Shown here: in pieces, positions 1-9,892 of the stretch
How the letters are laid out: every line of letters starts with the position of its first letter
Position numbering within the stretch: the first letter of the stretch is position 1
Assembly (NCBI GenBank): GCA_009663005.1
Contig: VIGQ01001688.1
Coordinates: 1-20,000, forward strand
From: Actinidia chinensis
Lineage: Eukaryota; Streptophyta; Magnoliopsida; Ericales; Actinidiaceae
Length of the DNA stretch: 20,000 nucleotides
Reading direction: 5' to 3'
The notes under the pieces: generated by a model
The model's database searches: none
What the model saw: only the letters and a program-made list of their open reading frames with translations
What the model was told of the DNA's origin: nothing
Program-made: the position numbers and the translations under genes

Positions 1-1609
1 GTGTAGCCTCTTCCTCTAACTTAATAACATTTTTCCTACGAAAGGGGAATTAAAATATTACTAGGGGCCAGGGATAGATCTCCACCTGCCATGGGGGGTT
101 TTATTTGAAAGAGCTTATAGACATCAACTAGCTATTACGGCCTAGGACATTTTAGGAGGCCATCTACCAAATTAATAATTGTTACACTGAAATAAAAAAA
201 TGTCTTAATAAATGCATGAAAAATAGTGTGTGACCAGCATTAAGGATTTCAACCAGGAAGAAGAGGGGTTCATCTACGTTTTTATTTAGCAAACCTTTAA
301 GTGGTAAACCCGCTATAGGATAGAATAGAAAAAAATGCATACAATAGATTTGATGCTAGTAATAACGAAATTTCTCTGTCGCCACTAAATGTACAAGTGG
401 ATGTGCTAATTTTTATGTTTGGACATGGGTTGGGATGTCGATTATAAAAATTAATATTAATTTGTATCCAAACAGCAAAACCAATTATAACAAACTTTCT
501 CGATCAAGTGCAAATGATTTTTGGTTAATGATATGGCCGCCACAATAACCTCAAAGTAGTTTGTTGAGAAAAAATACAGCATTTTTGTAGTTTGGAGATT
601 ATAGGTGTTGCATAAATCTTTGCTAATTTAGTCAAAAAATTGGGCAAATTAGGACATATAGATAGTGAAAATAACTCACACTTTATTGCAGTACGGTAGT
701 AATGAAGGAAAAGAGCATTTGCATCGGACTATCCACGTCAGCATAAAGGCCACAGCAAACGGGTCAAATATTGTTGGCATAGGTATTGTTCCAGCAATAA
801 CGCAATAGACAAGTTGGACGTTGTGCCTCATTGCATTTGTGCATTGGGACAACGAGAAACAATAGATGTTTTTTAAGAAAAGAGTGCTCCATTCCAACGG
901 GGTTGTCCCTTTTGTTTTGTTTTTTTTTCCTCTTTTAGAGGAGAGTTTCCTTTCCTTCTTCGATCTTTTAGGAAGTTTTGGGAGGGACCTGTAGAATTTT
1001 TTTAGGGGTTTCGACAGTTCTTAGCTTGTATACCGGTGCAACTCGTACGCACCCCTCTGTGTTCGTTTACTGCCAGATTCAATGGCTAAGAAAAAATGGC
1101 AACTATTTGTGATGGTATGAGTTTGCCACCTAAAAACACGTTTATGTTCGAGTCGAGACGGGCCATCTCTAATCTAACAATATTGGACGCCTCCAGAGTA
1201 GAAGCTAAAGGCCTCCAAATGATGCATAAAAGTAGTCTGATCCCACCAATTTTGATATTGTAATCAAAATAATTTTTTTGTGCGATAAATTAACAGGAAA
1301 TTTTGCGTTTTGGTGGAGGTAACAACATTTAGTGCATGCACTTTTTTTGCCAAGGTGGGCCTAACTATGGCAAACCAAGGATTGACTTTGAACTCAAAAT
1401 GAACGCAGTCTTGTTAACGGTACAAAAGAGAATTCTTTTAACACCATTCCGTGAAGAACCAATGTGCCCAATAACACAAATTGGGTAGGGGGGCTATCTT
1501 AAGTGGTTCCAACTGAATACTATGTTTCTAGGCAAGAATTTTCAAAACAATTAGCATTTGGCATTATGAGCTTAGACCCCATAGACATGTAAAAAAATCC
1601 AGGGTTTAC
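1..1609. other. No gene recognised; expected site of the next glucosidase exon
   Basis: AT-rich DNA without a convincing exon on either strand. The next glucosidase I exon, which in the family carries the YYWHGRDN and GLDDYPRASHP type motifs, was looked for on the minus strand and not found. This stretch is either a long intron of that locus or unrelated sequence. Short open frames on the minus strand (676-897) have no family resemblance. I see no clear transposon ends. Confidence 0.5.
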
Positions 1610-1744
1610 CTGACTGTGTGGTATTAAACAGCTAAACCACGCTTCAAGACGGAAAAGCCCGTTCGAAGAACGAAAATGTGATTCCCTCTCAGTGCTGTAA
1701 ACTTGTTTCTCTTCATGGGGGGGGGGGGGGTCCACAAAGTAAAT
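1610..1744 (-). pseudogene. GCS1: GCS1 exon 13: KRNKFT..FFERAF..RLEAWF..FNTTQS
   Basis: The acceptor GACTTTTAG and donor GTAAACC frame a segment with KRNKFTA, FSFFERAF, RLEAWF and FNTTQS spread over three frames. The family has FL.RAFVRLEAWFKWFNTTQSGK here. A run of 14 C (sense strand) sits in the 5' part of the exon, where the family has ordinary codons. This is the last glucosidase exon recognised. Confidence 0.85.
1717..1730. repeat. Homopolymer run of 14 G
   Basis: Fourteen consecutive G on the plus strand, inside the putative coding part of GCS1 exon 13 (poly-C in the sense strand). It would read as poly-proline in one frame and is a likely slippage site. Confidence 0.95.
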
Positions 1745-2595
1745 CTAAAAGTCATTTTTTTAGTTCGATTTAAACATTTCATCATAACTTGGATCATTCT
1801 AGTATGACCGTACTAAAATAACACAGATAGACTAAGCTCAACTAAAATAAGAGAGAGCTGCATATCACGAAAACCAATACTCGAAGTATGGCGTGAAGGG
1901 CAGAGGAATATACCATATAATATACATTTTGTATTGGTAAGCGTGTCATTGACCAAGTACTAAATATGTAAGCAGAGCTTTTTATTGGTTCAAATGTGGA
2001 TATGTTAAAATAAGGATCACCGTCCACCTGCTTACAATCAGATATTCTTTTATTTGCAGGAAGAATATCCTTATTATTCTCTAGCTCAAAGCCCCATCCT
2101 TCTTATTTACTACCTGCAATGAGTAACTGCTTCAGCCGTTTATACAGTGACATTAAACAACAAAGTTGGGGCCAATTAGAACTTAGTTTTCTGATGTAAA
2201 GTGTTTTCCTGCCCCTCATCAAGTAGTCACTAGAACCAGTGCGATTTCTATCTGAATCAAGCCACCGCAGTTTGTACTCTAAATAAACAATGATCCATAG
2301 CTGTGTAATCTAAGGCAATCTGAAATATCAATGACAAAAATGGAAATGCTTTGGTGATAAACCAACATCATCATCCAGTTAAAAGTTCAAGCATACAAGC
2401 CCGCGATGAACAATCATCCGAATGATAAACTAGATGTGCGGTCGTGGATGTACAAATGCAGCATCATCACTCCACAAAGGGAGATTCTCTCTTAACAATA
2501 AGGGAATGGGCTAATACCACCTATAAAGTTAAATGATGAAAAAGAAAGTTCTCAACTGCAAAACAACAAAATTCTATTTAGAGATGCAAACTTAC

Positions 2596-2675
2596 AACGC
2601 AAAACAAAAATAGAGTTGGAGGGATTTTCCATGTGTTGGAGGCTGAAGAACAATTCTCGGGGGACCTTGCGCAAG
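2596..2675 (-). pseudogene. GCS1: GCS1 exon 12: PEEFVLQ..NGNPPTLFLVLR equivalent
   Basis: Between acceptor GCGCAAG and donor GTAAGTTTGC. KVPRE, VLQ, THG, and in another frame TLFLVLR, match the family KVPEEFVLQ, NGNPPTL and L.LVIRDL in order. Individual pieces are short, but their order and position between exons 11 and 13 make the assignment good. Confidence 0.75.
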
Positions 2676-2748
2676 ACAAAGATTAGAAACTACAACGATG
2701 GAGTTTGAATTCTAAACTCGTTATTGAATGCACACTGGAACAAGACAC

Positions 2749-2861
2749 TTAAAAAGCACTTAAAGCTTCAGCACCAAAATTGTTCACGTGTAATCCATCC
2801 TTCGACATGCATCAAGTCTAACAGTGTCCAATGATATCCAAGCAATAAGTAGATCCAACGC
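2749..2861 (-). pseudogene. GCS1: GCS1 exon 11: RW..LDIIGHWLDLM..GWITREQ
   Basis: The acceptor ATTGAATAG precedes GCGTTGGAT, which completes the split IW|RWD codons of exon 10. LDIIGHW, LDLMHVEGWITREQ and LGAEALS are visible in shifting frames and match the family. Lost bases fall in GG, AAA and GGG runs. The donor AAGTGTC probably lacks one G. Confidence 0.88.
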
Positions 2862-3047
2862 CTATTCAATGTTAGAGAAAAAATATTGATATGAAAGAAG
2901 CAAAGCATGATGGGATTAAATTGATAATTTCAGAAATATCTCCATATAGTGATGAAATACTTGACATACAAAATGCAGTATAGGAAAACTAGCACTTTGA
3001 GGCAGGTATAAATACAACCAAAATAAGAAGTAATAGGCCCAGCTAAC

Positions 3048-3171
3048 AATATCAGTAGTGAGGAAAAACTTCATCCCACAAAAATCCCCGGGGAAAGAAT
3101 GGTCGGCTTGGAACAGCTGACTTAAAGTTCCGCTGGCCAATAAGAAATATAACTTTGACCCACTTTTTAAA
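3048..3171 (-). pseudogene. GCS1: GCS1 exon 10: [24 protein letters not shown]
   Basis: The most diagnostic exon. [16 protein letters not shown] is identical to the glucosidase I signature that lines the GH63 catalytic cavity. The family then continues GFHQLLIWRWD. Here the next bases read VFPHY and a TGA because of a lost base, and the expected GF is changed. SKLYFL and WPAEL lie just upstream in other frames. The donor is ATTG followed by TTAGC, where one G of a GGT junction seems lost. Confidence 0.92.
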
Positions 3172-3802
3172 CTGCCAGAAGGACAATTGCGCCACTGTAT
3201 AGGCTTTGTCAAAGTACCAAAGAAAGTGACCGTACAAAGAAATTGCATTTCTTTTTAAACAAACAATAAAAGATATCCAAACAGAGCAATTGAATATTGA
3301 GAATTTCATGTCACGTACACTGTTCCGTGTCACAACTTGCCAACAAATAAAGTGAATGTACGTGGCATGAAGCATGGAGAAGAAGTTAAAAATAGAAATC
3401 CAAGTCATTATGTTCTTTTAACAAAATATAGAACAAGGCTATATAGTTACAACAAACCAAGCCAAAAGTCTACCTGCAAGATTAAATTCAAATACAGGAT
3501 AGTCCTGTAACTTCCAAGTTTAAAGTATCTATGTCATCAACACCCACCCCACCCCACTTGTGGCTAGAATGTCCTTGTGAGCGGGAACCAAGCAAGCATT
3601 ATGATAATTGGGCAGTACATTCCTGACCTTATACCCCAATGATTTTTAAGAATTATAAAAGACAAAATATCAGAGTACACAAGTTTTGTGGTTCAGGTAA
3701 TACAAGGCTTACTTTGCTGTCCACACGACCCCTGTTGCATATCAAATAAAAGGCTAACTTTCCACATGAAAAAGCGAAGGTATTAAAGAGTGTGTTACGA
3801 CT

Positions 3803-4763
3803 TCAAGTAGCCTTACAATCATGAACAACATCTACTTTGAGTGATGATGGCCTCGGTTTAACAAATTGGGTCATTTCAAGTTCATCCCCCTGGATTGACT
3901 TGATATTAGATGTGCTAGTCACCTGGGATTTGGGGAACCGTCTGCGGGTGGCGAAAATGCGTTTCTTGTTTTTTTTGGTTCTTATTGCTTCCAATGTCTT
4001 TGTTCCTTTTAACGTGCCATCCACAAAGAGAAAACAGAAAGGAGTTTAACAGCACGAATGTGATGCTTACTGTAACCCAATAATAAACTTTGCCATTCTG
4101 CATAAATGATAGGGTTCAATGAATGCACTTACAGTATGAGGGACATCATAAACTAGACCAGCTTGAAATTCTAGAATTCATAAACCTTACAATCGATATA
4201 CATTGCAAGAATGGTAAGTATGAGCAAACAGACACGAGTAGCATGTGCACGTGTGACATATACATGTTTGGTAGCAAGTGAAAGAGGCATTATTTGCATG
4301 CGCTTTTTATCCAATTATTTCTGATCTATTTTAATTTCTTGAAAAGTAGGCCACTAATTTAAATCACAGTTTGGAGAGCACTCACCAATCGATTGCATAC
4401 AAAGTAGTCCATCCTTGAGATTTGATAGGAGTCCATCTTTTTCAGGCTATAGTATCCATTACTCCATAAGGGACCATAACTTGCCCAATTTTCCTTCCTG
4501 ATTCTTCCTTTTGTCATGTCTATGAAGTATACATTGGTCCAAATAATAACTCCAGAAGATAAACGTCTCAAAGAGGTGCGCCCAGAATTCAAGGGAAGGT
4601 GCAGATCGGGGGTGTTCGTATCATATTTTCAAATGCTTCATATCAAGGTTTCTATCTACACGACAAACATTCTCAATGGAGGTTGATGTCGGTGCCTGTA
4701 TAGCATCCAGTAGCTTACCGTTTTTTAGATGGATCCAAATAGCACTCTGATCAAGTTGAAAAT
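3803..4763 (-). pseudogene. Unrecognised gene fragment nested in GCS1 intron 9
   Basis: Four exon-like blocks lie on the minus strand inside the 2-kb intron between GCS1 exons 9 and 10. Block A (4386-4763) reads DQSAIWIHLKNGKLLDAIQ and ENVCRVDRNLDMKHL, then after a frame change LNSGRTSLRRLSS, YFIDMTKGRIRKE and ISRMDYFVCNRL, and ends before GTGAGT. Block B (4133-4170) reads FQAGLVYDVPHT before GTAAGT. Block C (4071-4097) is exactly nine codons, NGKVYYWVT, between a CAG acceptor and GTAAGC. Block D (3803-4025) begins DGTLKGTKTLEAI, has a lysine/arginine-rich stretch (KKNKKRIFATRRRF) and ends HDCKAT at a stop. B, C and D join in the same phase. The acceptor before D is TG instead of AG, and A needs a frameshift. 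No start exon is seen upstream. I do not recognise the family; glucosidase I has no such segment. Confidence 0.5.
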
Positions 4764-5156
4764 CTAGATTGGGTTATAAAATCTGAAGATTTTTTATAAC
4801 ATAGCTGCAACACGAGGATGCTCTGAACTACAGAAATTTTCGGAAAAGAACAGATAAGTTAAAAAGAAAAGTACTAAAAGCTGAAATTTTTGTTCTCAGT
4901 GAAAAAACCTCCACTACTTCATTACAGCCAATTTTACATATCTATGAACGTAGTTGTGGTCCTGAAAGTTATTTAAAACCGAAAGTCCACACTAATTAGT
5001 AATACATTGTCGCTATTATCTATAGATGATCAAAACTAACTCAAATAAACAAGTTTCATCAATTCATGGAGGCAGTTTGTTTTAAACATATGAATTCAGG
5101 ACAAATAAATTTACTTTAAGATGAATCATTTGCATATCCCCCAATAAAAAACTTAC

Positions 5157-5271
5157 ATTGTGAGTTTCCTTTGGTAGTTGAGATGGTTGATTTGCCAATA
5201 GGAGTAGCCGATCACCCAACAGATTATTAGCACTAGCACCTTCCGTGGAGACAGTGAAGACGCAGATCAAG
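5157..5271 (-). pseudogene. GCS1: GCS1 exon 9: VGKAALSNLLGGIGYFYGQS equivalent
   Basis: The acceptor CGTTTTCAG and donor GTAAGT are strong. The reading is VSTEGASANNLLGDRLLLLA, a scrambled match to VGKAALSNLLGGIGYFYGQSKI explained by single-base losses around GGTATCGG and TTCTATGG. PKETHN closes the exon. Confidence 0.75.
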
Positions 5272-6776
5272 CTGAAAACGATATATGATTATATCAAATG
5301 GTTTGAAGTGTTAATTGAACAAACTTAAAATAAAATGAAATGGTCACTTCAATATTTTAGCAGCTTGATATGGAGCCTGTCTTATTCACTATTTGTTTCT
5401 TTTCATATGAATCGACAAGATTCATCTACTTGAATTTGAATGAGTTGTGCATGACGGGGGAGATTATCATTAGTTGAATTTTTTTTTTGCAAATACAATA
5501 ACTTTTTCTTACGATATGACTAATATAAATACGAGTTAAGAATTTTAGAATATGATGGGCTCCTACAGATGTCTCTATTGCTTTGTAGTAGCTTTTATTT
5601 TCGTCACTCCACAATTCATTTTTGTTTTTGAGAGGTTGCATCCTATTTGAGAGCGAGTTCAGATAGTTTCTTACTTAGTAATCGCAGCGAGTTTGCTATA
5701 TCAGATTCATCGGCCCCCTAAAACCGAGATTCCTCACGACTAAGATTTTTTTCCTTCATGCCTGTTTGATTCACAGATTAGAGCATGGGTGAGTAACAAA
5801 TTCCACAGGACCGGCATTTTTTGGCAAGTTGCTCATTGTCAGGTTCACCCTTCCTTCATTTTCTGTGAAGCCTCTTTTCCTTTGTAGAAGGATTACATGT
5901 TTGCTTACACAAAAAAAAAAACGCACAACATGGAATGTTTTGACTATTGAGAAGTGTGTTCCATGGGATTAAGTATCCCTGCAATACCTTCTCTGTTTCT
6001 TGAACGTTTCATGAAATCGAGCACCTAATAGCTCGTACACAAATCAGTTTATGGCTCTATGGTGCCTGTATGCCATTAAGGTGATTTTATTAGAATGCAT
6101 GAACTAATTGTGAGTTCTCCTTTCAAAAGAACTATCAGCATGTAAACTCATATGGCAAGATAAAACCCTTACTTTCCTTCCTTCCAAAGGAAAATTCTGT
6201 CCACAGTCGCTCATCAGACAAGTTTTAGTGCATTTATGATGATGGTTTAACCTAGCTTACAATCACCAAACAAGCTGCTGGCTTAAATTACAGGAAAATT
6301 GAAAAGTCTTCTCTCCTACAACAAAGCAATCATATGACTCACATCTTAACCAAACTACGGCTCGCCCACCCACCCACAAAAAAAATACAGTCGCCAATTC
6401 CGCTAAGAAACATATGGATTAATGATGATAACTTGGAAGTTCATGAATATTACGAGCACACTTAAGAATCACAAAATCTGAATAAAATCTTTATCGACAT
6501 CATTTTGTAGTTCCAACATCTGAGACCACACGAGGGTGGGCGGGGAATTAAGAATTATATCTTAGTAGGATTTTAACCCGTTTCCTGCAATCAACAATGT
6601 GACTAACTTACGCAACAATTCTCGCAGAAATTTGAACAATTGCCATGAGTTAAATTTCCACATACATTTATTTGATTTCAAAACATATGACTGCCATGAT
6701 TTAAATTTCCACGTACAGTTATTTGAATTTCAAACATGACGACATAGAATAAAGGATTTGCATATGAATGGAATAC
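5272..6776 (-). other. GCS1 intron 8, no gene seen
   Basis: A 1.5-kb AT-rich intron between exons 9 and 8 with good borders. It holds a 51-bp tandem duplication near its 5' end and otherwise no coding signal that I can support. Confidence 0.6.
6641..6741. repeat. Tandem duplication, two ~51-bp units
   Basis: The segment starting TGCCATGAGTTAAATTTCCA at 6641 is repeated from 6692 as TGCCATGATTTAAATTTCCA. Both continue with an ACATA/ACGTA variant, a TTATTTGA motif, TTTCAAA and CAT.TGAC. The copies differ at several positions and by small indels, so the duplication is not recent. It lies inside GCS1 intron 8. Confidence 0.85.
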
Positions 6777-6857
6777 CTCATCAGTCAGTTAAAGCAGTAC
6801 TTGAATTTTCATCAAATTCTTTTTTCTTCTCATCTAGCTGATTACTCAGAGAAGTAC
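6777..6857 (-). pseudogene. GCS1: GCS1 exon 8: LSNQLDEKKKEFDE..YCFNLTDE
   Basis: The acceptor TACTTTAG and donor GTATTCC are present. LSNQLDEKKKEFDE and then, one frame over, KYCFNLTDE match the family LSSLLEEKHIAFNAKFNECFNLSD. A missing base between these halves brings a stop in frame near the end. Confidence 0.85.
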
Positions 6858-7590
6858 CTAAAGTATGAAGTAAAATTATCACAAGTAGCTATGAAGTTCA
6901 AGCAGATCTAATTTTGAAATTATAATTAAAATTATACAAGACTTTGTTCGGGAAAAAAGGTCAACATGTCCCTACAAAAACGTTTACTTTTTCAGAAAAA
7001 TGAATATATTCATCCCAACATTTCCATTACAAGTAATTAGAAGTATGATCCTACATTTGAAGATATTTCGGGGCCCCCAAACAATGGGAAATTTGGTCAG
7101 GTTCAGTTTAAAAACAAACATGGACATTTGATATAGGAACAGGATTGTGTTTCAGTAGACATGGGGAGTAGGTCAACCAATATCTGAGTTTTTAGTCATG
7201 GCACACACCATCACATCACTATCTAATTAAAAGTCTGATCACCAACCCATCTTATCTCCAGACCCTCCAGATAGAATGACGAAATTACGTCCCTCTCACT
7301 ACTTGAAACGCAGGAACAACTCACTCTTCCATGTCTCTAACTAATCTAATTAGTGAACTATATGACCTCACCTGAATCCCTCTTTTGTACAAGCTTTATC
7401 TATCTACTTTGCTGGATACCCCTCGTCATTCTAAACCACCAGGCCTTTCAAGATGACAGTCATTCCTATATCCTTAAGTTCCTTACCGGTCCTTTATTCC
7501 TCTCTCCACTAACCAATTAGCTGTCTTTTTCCTGCCTCACTGATTGGTCCTTCGAGTTGATAAAACAATGTTGTTGAGATTTTCACAAAT

Positions 7591-7609
7591 GCTATCAATA
7601 ATTGATAGC
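7591..7609. repeat. Perfect 19-nt palindrome
   Basis: GCTATCAAT, a central A, then ATTGATAGC: two perfect 9-base arms. It could be a small hairpin or chance; no element ends are visible around it. Confidence 0.8.
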
Positions 7610-8139
7610 GTCCTTGTCATTTTTGCAGGATGACTTCTGTGAATCTTCTTTTTTTCTTTTCTTTTCTTTTTTTCCTTCCGGTAGATTATAGAAGACGTAA
7701 TTTGGAAGGAAATATAGTTTCTTGGTTCTTTTTTTCGCTTTTTTCATTTCCTCTCATGTACACAGGTGACACACCCTTATTAGCTTCTATCAAAATCGCA
7801 ATTCTCTAATTCTCTCAGGGCGGCCTCCCTTGAGTTTTAAAATTTATTCCAAAAAATAATTCCCTTAACTTAACAGATTGTATGAATTCGCAAAATAGCG
7901 TTTCAAATTTCAAAATTTTCTCAAATAACCCCTAGCAACCCTAGGTTTTAAAGTCAAGAGAGAGATCCATCATGTTCGTCGTGGTCTAAACGCATATAGA
8001 GAGAGAGGAAGACCATATCATCTTTGCAACATTGAACAATTTGAACTCTACTATTTGATGTCATTCTTTGTTTATATTTGATATTTGTTATATTATTTTA
8101 TTTTTGTAAATTTAATTCTCTAAATCAATAAAAATAAAA

Positions 8140-8240
8140 ACAACACCTAGGTCACCGTGCAGTGCGCTAGCCCCCCCGGTAACGCCACCCCCCCTTAATT
8201 AAATAAACCGTCTAGCGATTTTTTGGAACATTGATTTCAA
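8140..8240. repeat. Dispersed-repeat remnant, CTAG-rich with C runs
   Basis: A GC-rich island in AT-rich intron DNA: CACCTAGGTCACC, GTGCGCTAGC, two runs of 7 C, TTAATTAA, CCGTCTAGCGATTTTTT. The layout resembles the degenerate CCTAGGCG / GACTAGCGATTTTTT repeats common in plant genomes. This family resemblance is from memory and unverified; the C runs look like slippage products. Confidence 0.35.
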
Positions 8241-8596
8241 ATCCTAGTTCCAAGCGTCCCATCTCATTCTGCAATACAACAACACCTGTCTCATGCTTCT
8301 TATATCAATAGGTCACTTATGAATTATGAAGTTTCCATAATAGAATGAGATGCTCGTATCATATAAAAATTGTTTTCGCCCCATCCCGGAACAACATTCC
8401 TGTGTATGATAAACGTAGGAGGTAGCCTCAAAGCCCTCAACCCTCCCCTTTTTAAGAGGGGCTGATCCCACGAGTCATTTCCGCGCCATAATGCTAGGAC
8501 CAAAAGCTCTGCCATCGTGACAGGCATACAACCTCTACTCGTAATCAATAAAAAATAGTTTTTTTGCAACAGATAAAGAAACATACAGAGAGATAC

Positions 8597-8692
8597 CTGT
8601 TAAAGGCTTTTGAGTACTTCCTCGAGTCTCGAATTTTCTAAACCAGTTCCAGATACAAAAGCTAGATCTGTCTTAAGGATCCTACCTGAGAT
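8597..8692 (-). pseudogene. GCS1: GCS1 exon 7: TDLAFVSGTGLENSRLEEVLKSL
   Basis: The acceptor is TTTATGCAG and the donor GTATCTC. After one lost T (TTT read as TT), the remainder reads cleanly as TDLAFVSGTGLENSRLEEV and KSL, matching the family DIAFVSG...E.SRLE....SLTG. The final codons pass through a TAA. Confidence 0.85.
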
Positions 8693-8781
8693 CTGCATAA
8701 AAATCAGAAGAGCAGATAGGCATAAAAGAATGTAACAGAGAATGGCTCTCATATCACATTGGGCATATGTCCACCTATTAC

Positions 8782-8864
8782 CTTCCAGACGCCCTACGAA
8801 TACTTAAAATGTTTGAGAATCATCAGAAATTTTCTGAGAGCTGCAAACGACGCAAACTTTCATC
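8782..8864 (-). pseudogene. GCS1: GCS1 exon 6: RLQLSE..SDDS
   Basis: The acceptor CTTTCTTTTAG is strong and the donor is GTAATAGG. RLQLSE, then ISDDS and NILVF in a second frame, match the family GRLQLSDTSDDSSNILVFQ. The first frame runs into stop codons directly after SENF. Confidence 0.8.
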
Positions 8865-9102
8865 CTAAAAGAAAGTCAACACACGCACACACATGCACAC
8901 CAGAAAGCATAAAATGAAAGAACCACTGCTGAAAACTCAAAGATGAAAGCACTCAACTCACAAGTCCTTGTATCCCCATTACTTGGTTATGGATTTTTAA
9001 AAAGAATAGTTAAAACCTGGAAGCAAATAGAAGCAACAAGTTCAAGTCAGCTGGCACAAAATGACAGACAAGAGACAACTAAAACATCAATTCTTAACAT
9101 AC

Positions 9103-9186
9103 CTGGGCTCGCAAGATTTTGCTGACAAGATCTGATAAATTGTGAAATATGAGGTGCTTGAAGCAAATAATGGACGTTCAATCGTC
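9103..9186 (-). pseudogene. GCS1: GCS1 exon 5: VHY..APHIS..QQNLAS
   Basis: Lies between acceptor ATTCTTCAG and donor GTATGT. NVHYLLQAPHISQFIRSCQQ aligns with the family LEVHYFGFKAPHISNLSDLVQQNL. A few bases are missing inside, so part of the match is shifted. Confidence 0.85.
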
Positions 9187-9702
9187 CTGAAGAATTGGTT
9201 TGATAGTTGACAATTGAGAATAATTTTTTTTTTGTTGATTGTTGGGGCAACACAGTACAAAACATGGCGAAGCACGGGCATTCATATGTAACTGAGTGGT
9301 GTCGAAGATAATATATTCTAAATTAAGAAAGAAAAGGAGGCAGCAAAAGGCGCAAACAGGGCACAAAAGTCTTTAATTATGTCTAGTACCGATTTGAGTA
9401 TCAAACAATCCAGAAAGTTGACGGAAGCTTAGTATCTATTCCAAAACATGCTTTTAGAATTAGTTTCATTATGCTGAACAAATGGAGCAGGCACTAATAT
9501 TCAGAGCTTCAGAATCTGCTGTATTTAATGTAATTTTCATGGCTAAATATGGAAAACGTTGAGACAATAGAGACGGCTAGACATATGTACTGGGAAAGAT
9601 TCCAGTGAAGCAGAAGCTCCATTTAGAGGCCCTACCCAGACCTGGAAAGTAAGGTCACAATCCTAAATAGCCTCTTCCCAGTAAGATTATATGGCAACTT
9701 AC

Positions 9703-9892
9703 CATTGAATATTAAGTGTCGATGCCCAATTGGCCAAACATCTTTTCTTGATCCAAATGTCAAGAGAGAATTATCAATGAATGTCCCAGGTGATCTCTAC
9801 TCAGGCCTCGTAAAACTCACACGTTCCCACCTTCATCAGAGAGATAGAAGAAAAGGGTGCATTCGCTACAAGTCCCTCACCAAGTTTGGGAA
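9703..9892 (-). pseudogene. GCS1: GCS1 exon 4: LFFYLSDEGGNV segment
   Basis: The acceptor TTTTTATCAG and the donor GTAAGTTGCC are both good. LFFYLSDEGGNV, RDHLGHS, NSLLTFGSRKDV and NW can be read in changing frames and match the family order LFFYLADEGGNVL, then LG.D.LD, then LLA.GSR.DVGNWQ. A stop follows the first motif in its own frame. Confidence 0.85.

Larger units (their letters stand above)
6858..8596 (-). other. GCS1 intron 7, repeat remnants, no gene supported
   Basis: A 1.7-kb intron. It contains a pyrimidine-rich run (about 7647-7680), a perfect palindrome (7591-7609), a CTAG-rich repeat (8140-8240), and on the minus strand an open frame (8324-8584) whose composition looks like repeat rather than protein. 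I could not assign that frame to any family. Confidence 0.5.

Noticed and set aside
2100..2290. A minus-strand stretch that can be forced to resemble the GSYYWHGRD segment of glucosidase I
   Set aside because: Exon 13 (1610-1744), which precedes that segment in the protein, lies further downstream on the minus strand, so the order would be wrong. The match is weak.
8324..8584. 86-codon minus-strand open frame in intron 7
   Set aside because: No family motif; the composition (GGGGAGGGTTGAGG, GGGATGGGGCG) is more like repeat DNA with a faint SINE flavour that I could not establish.
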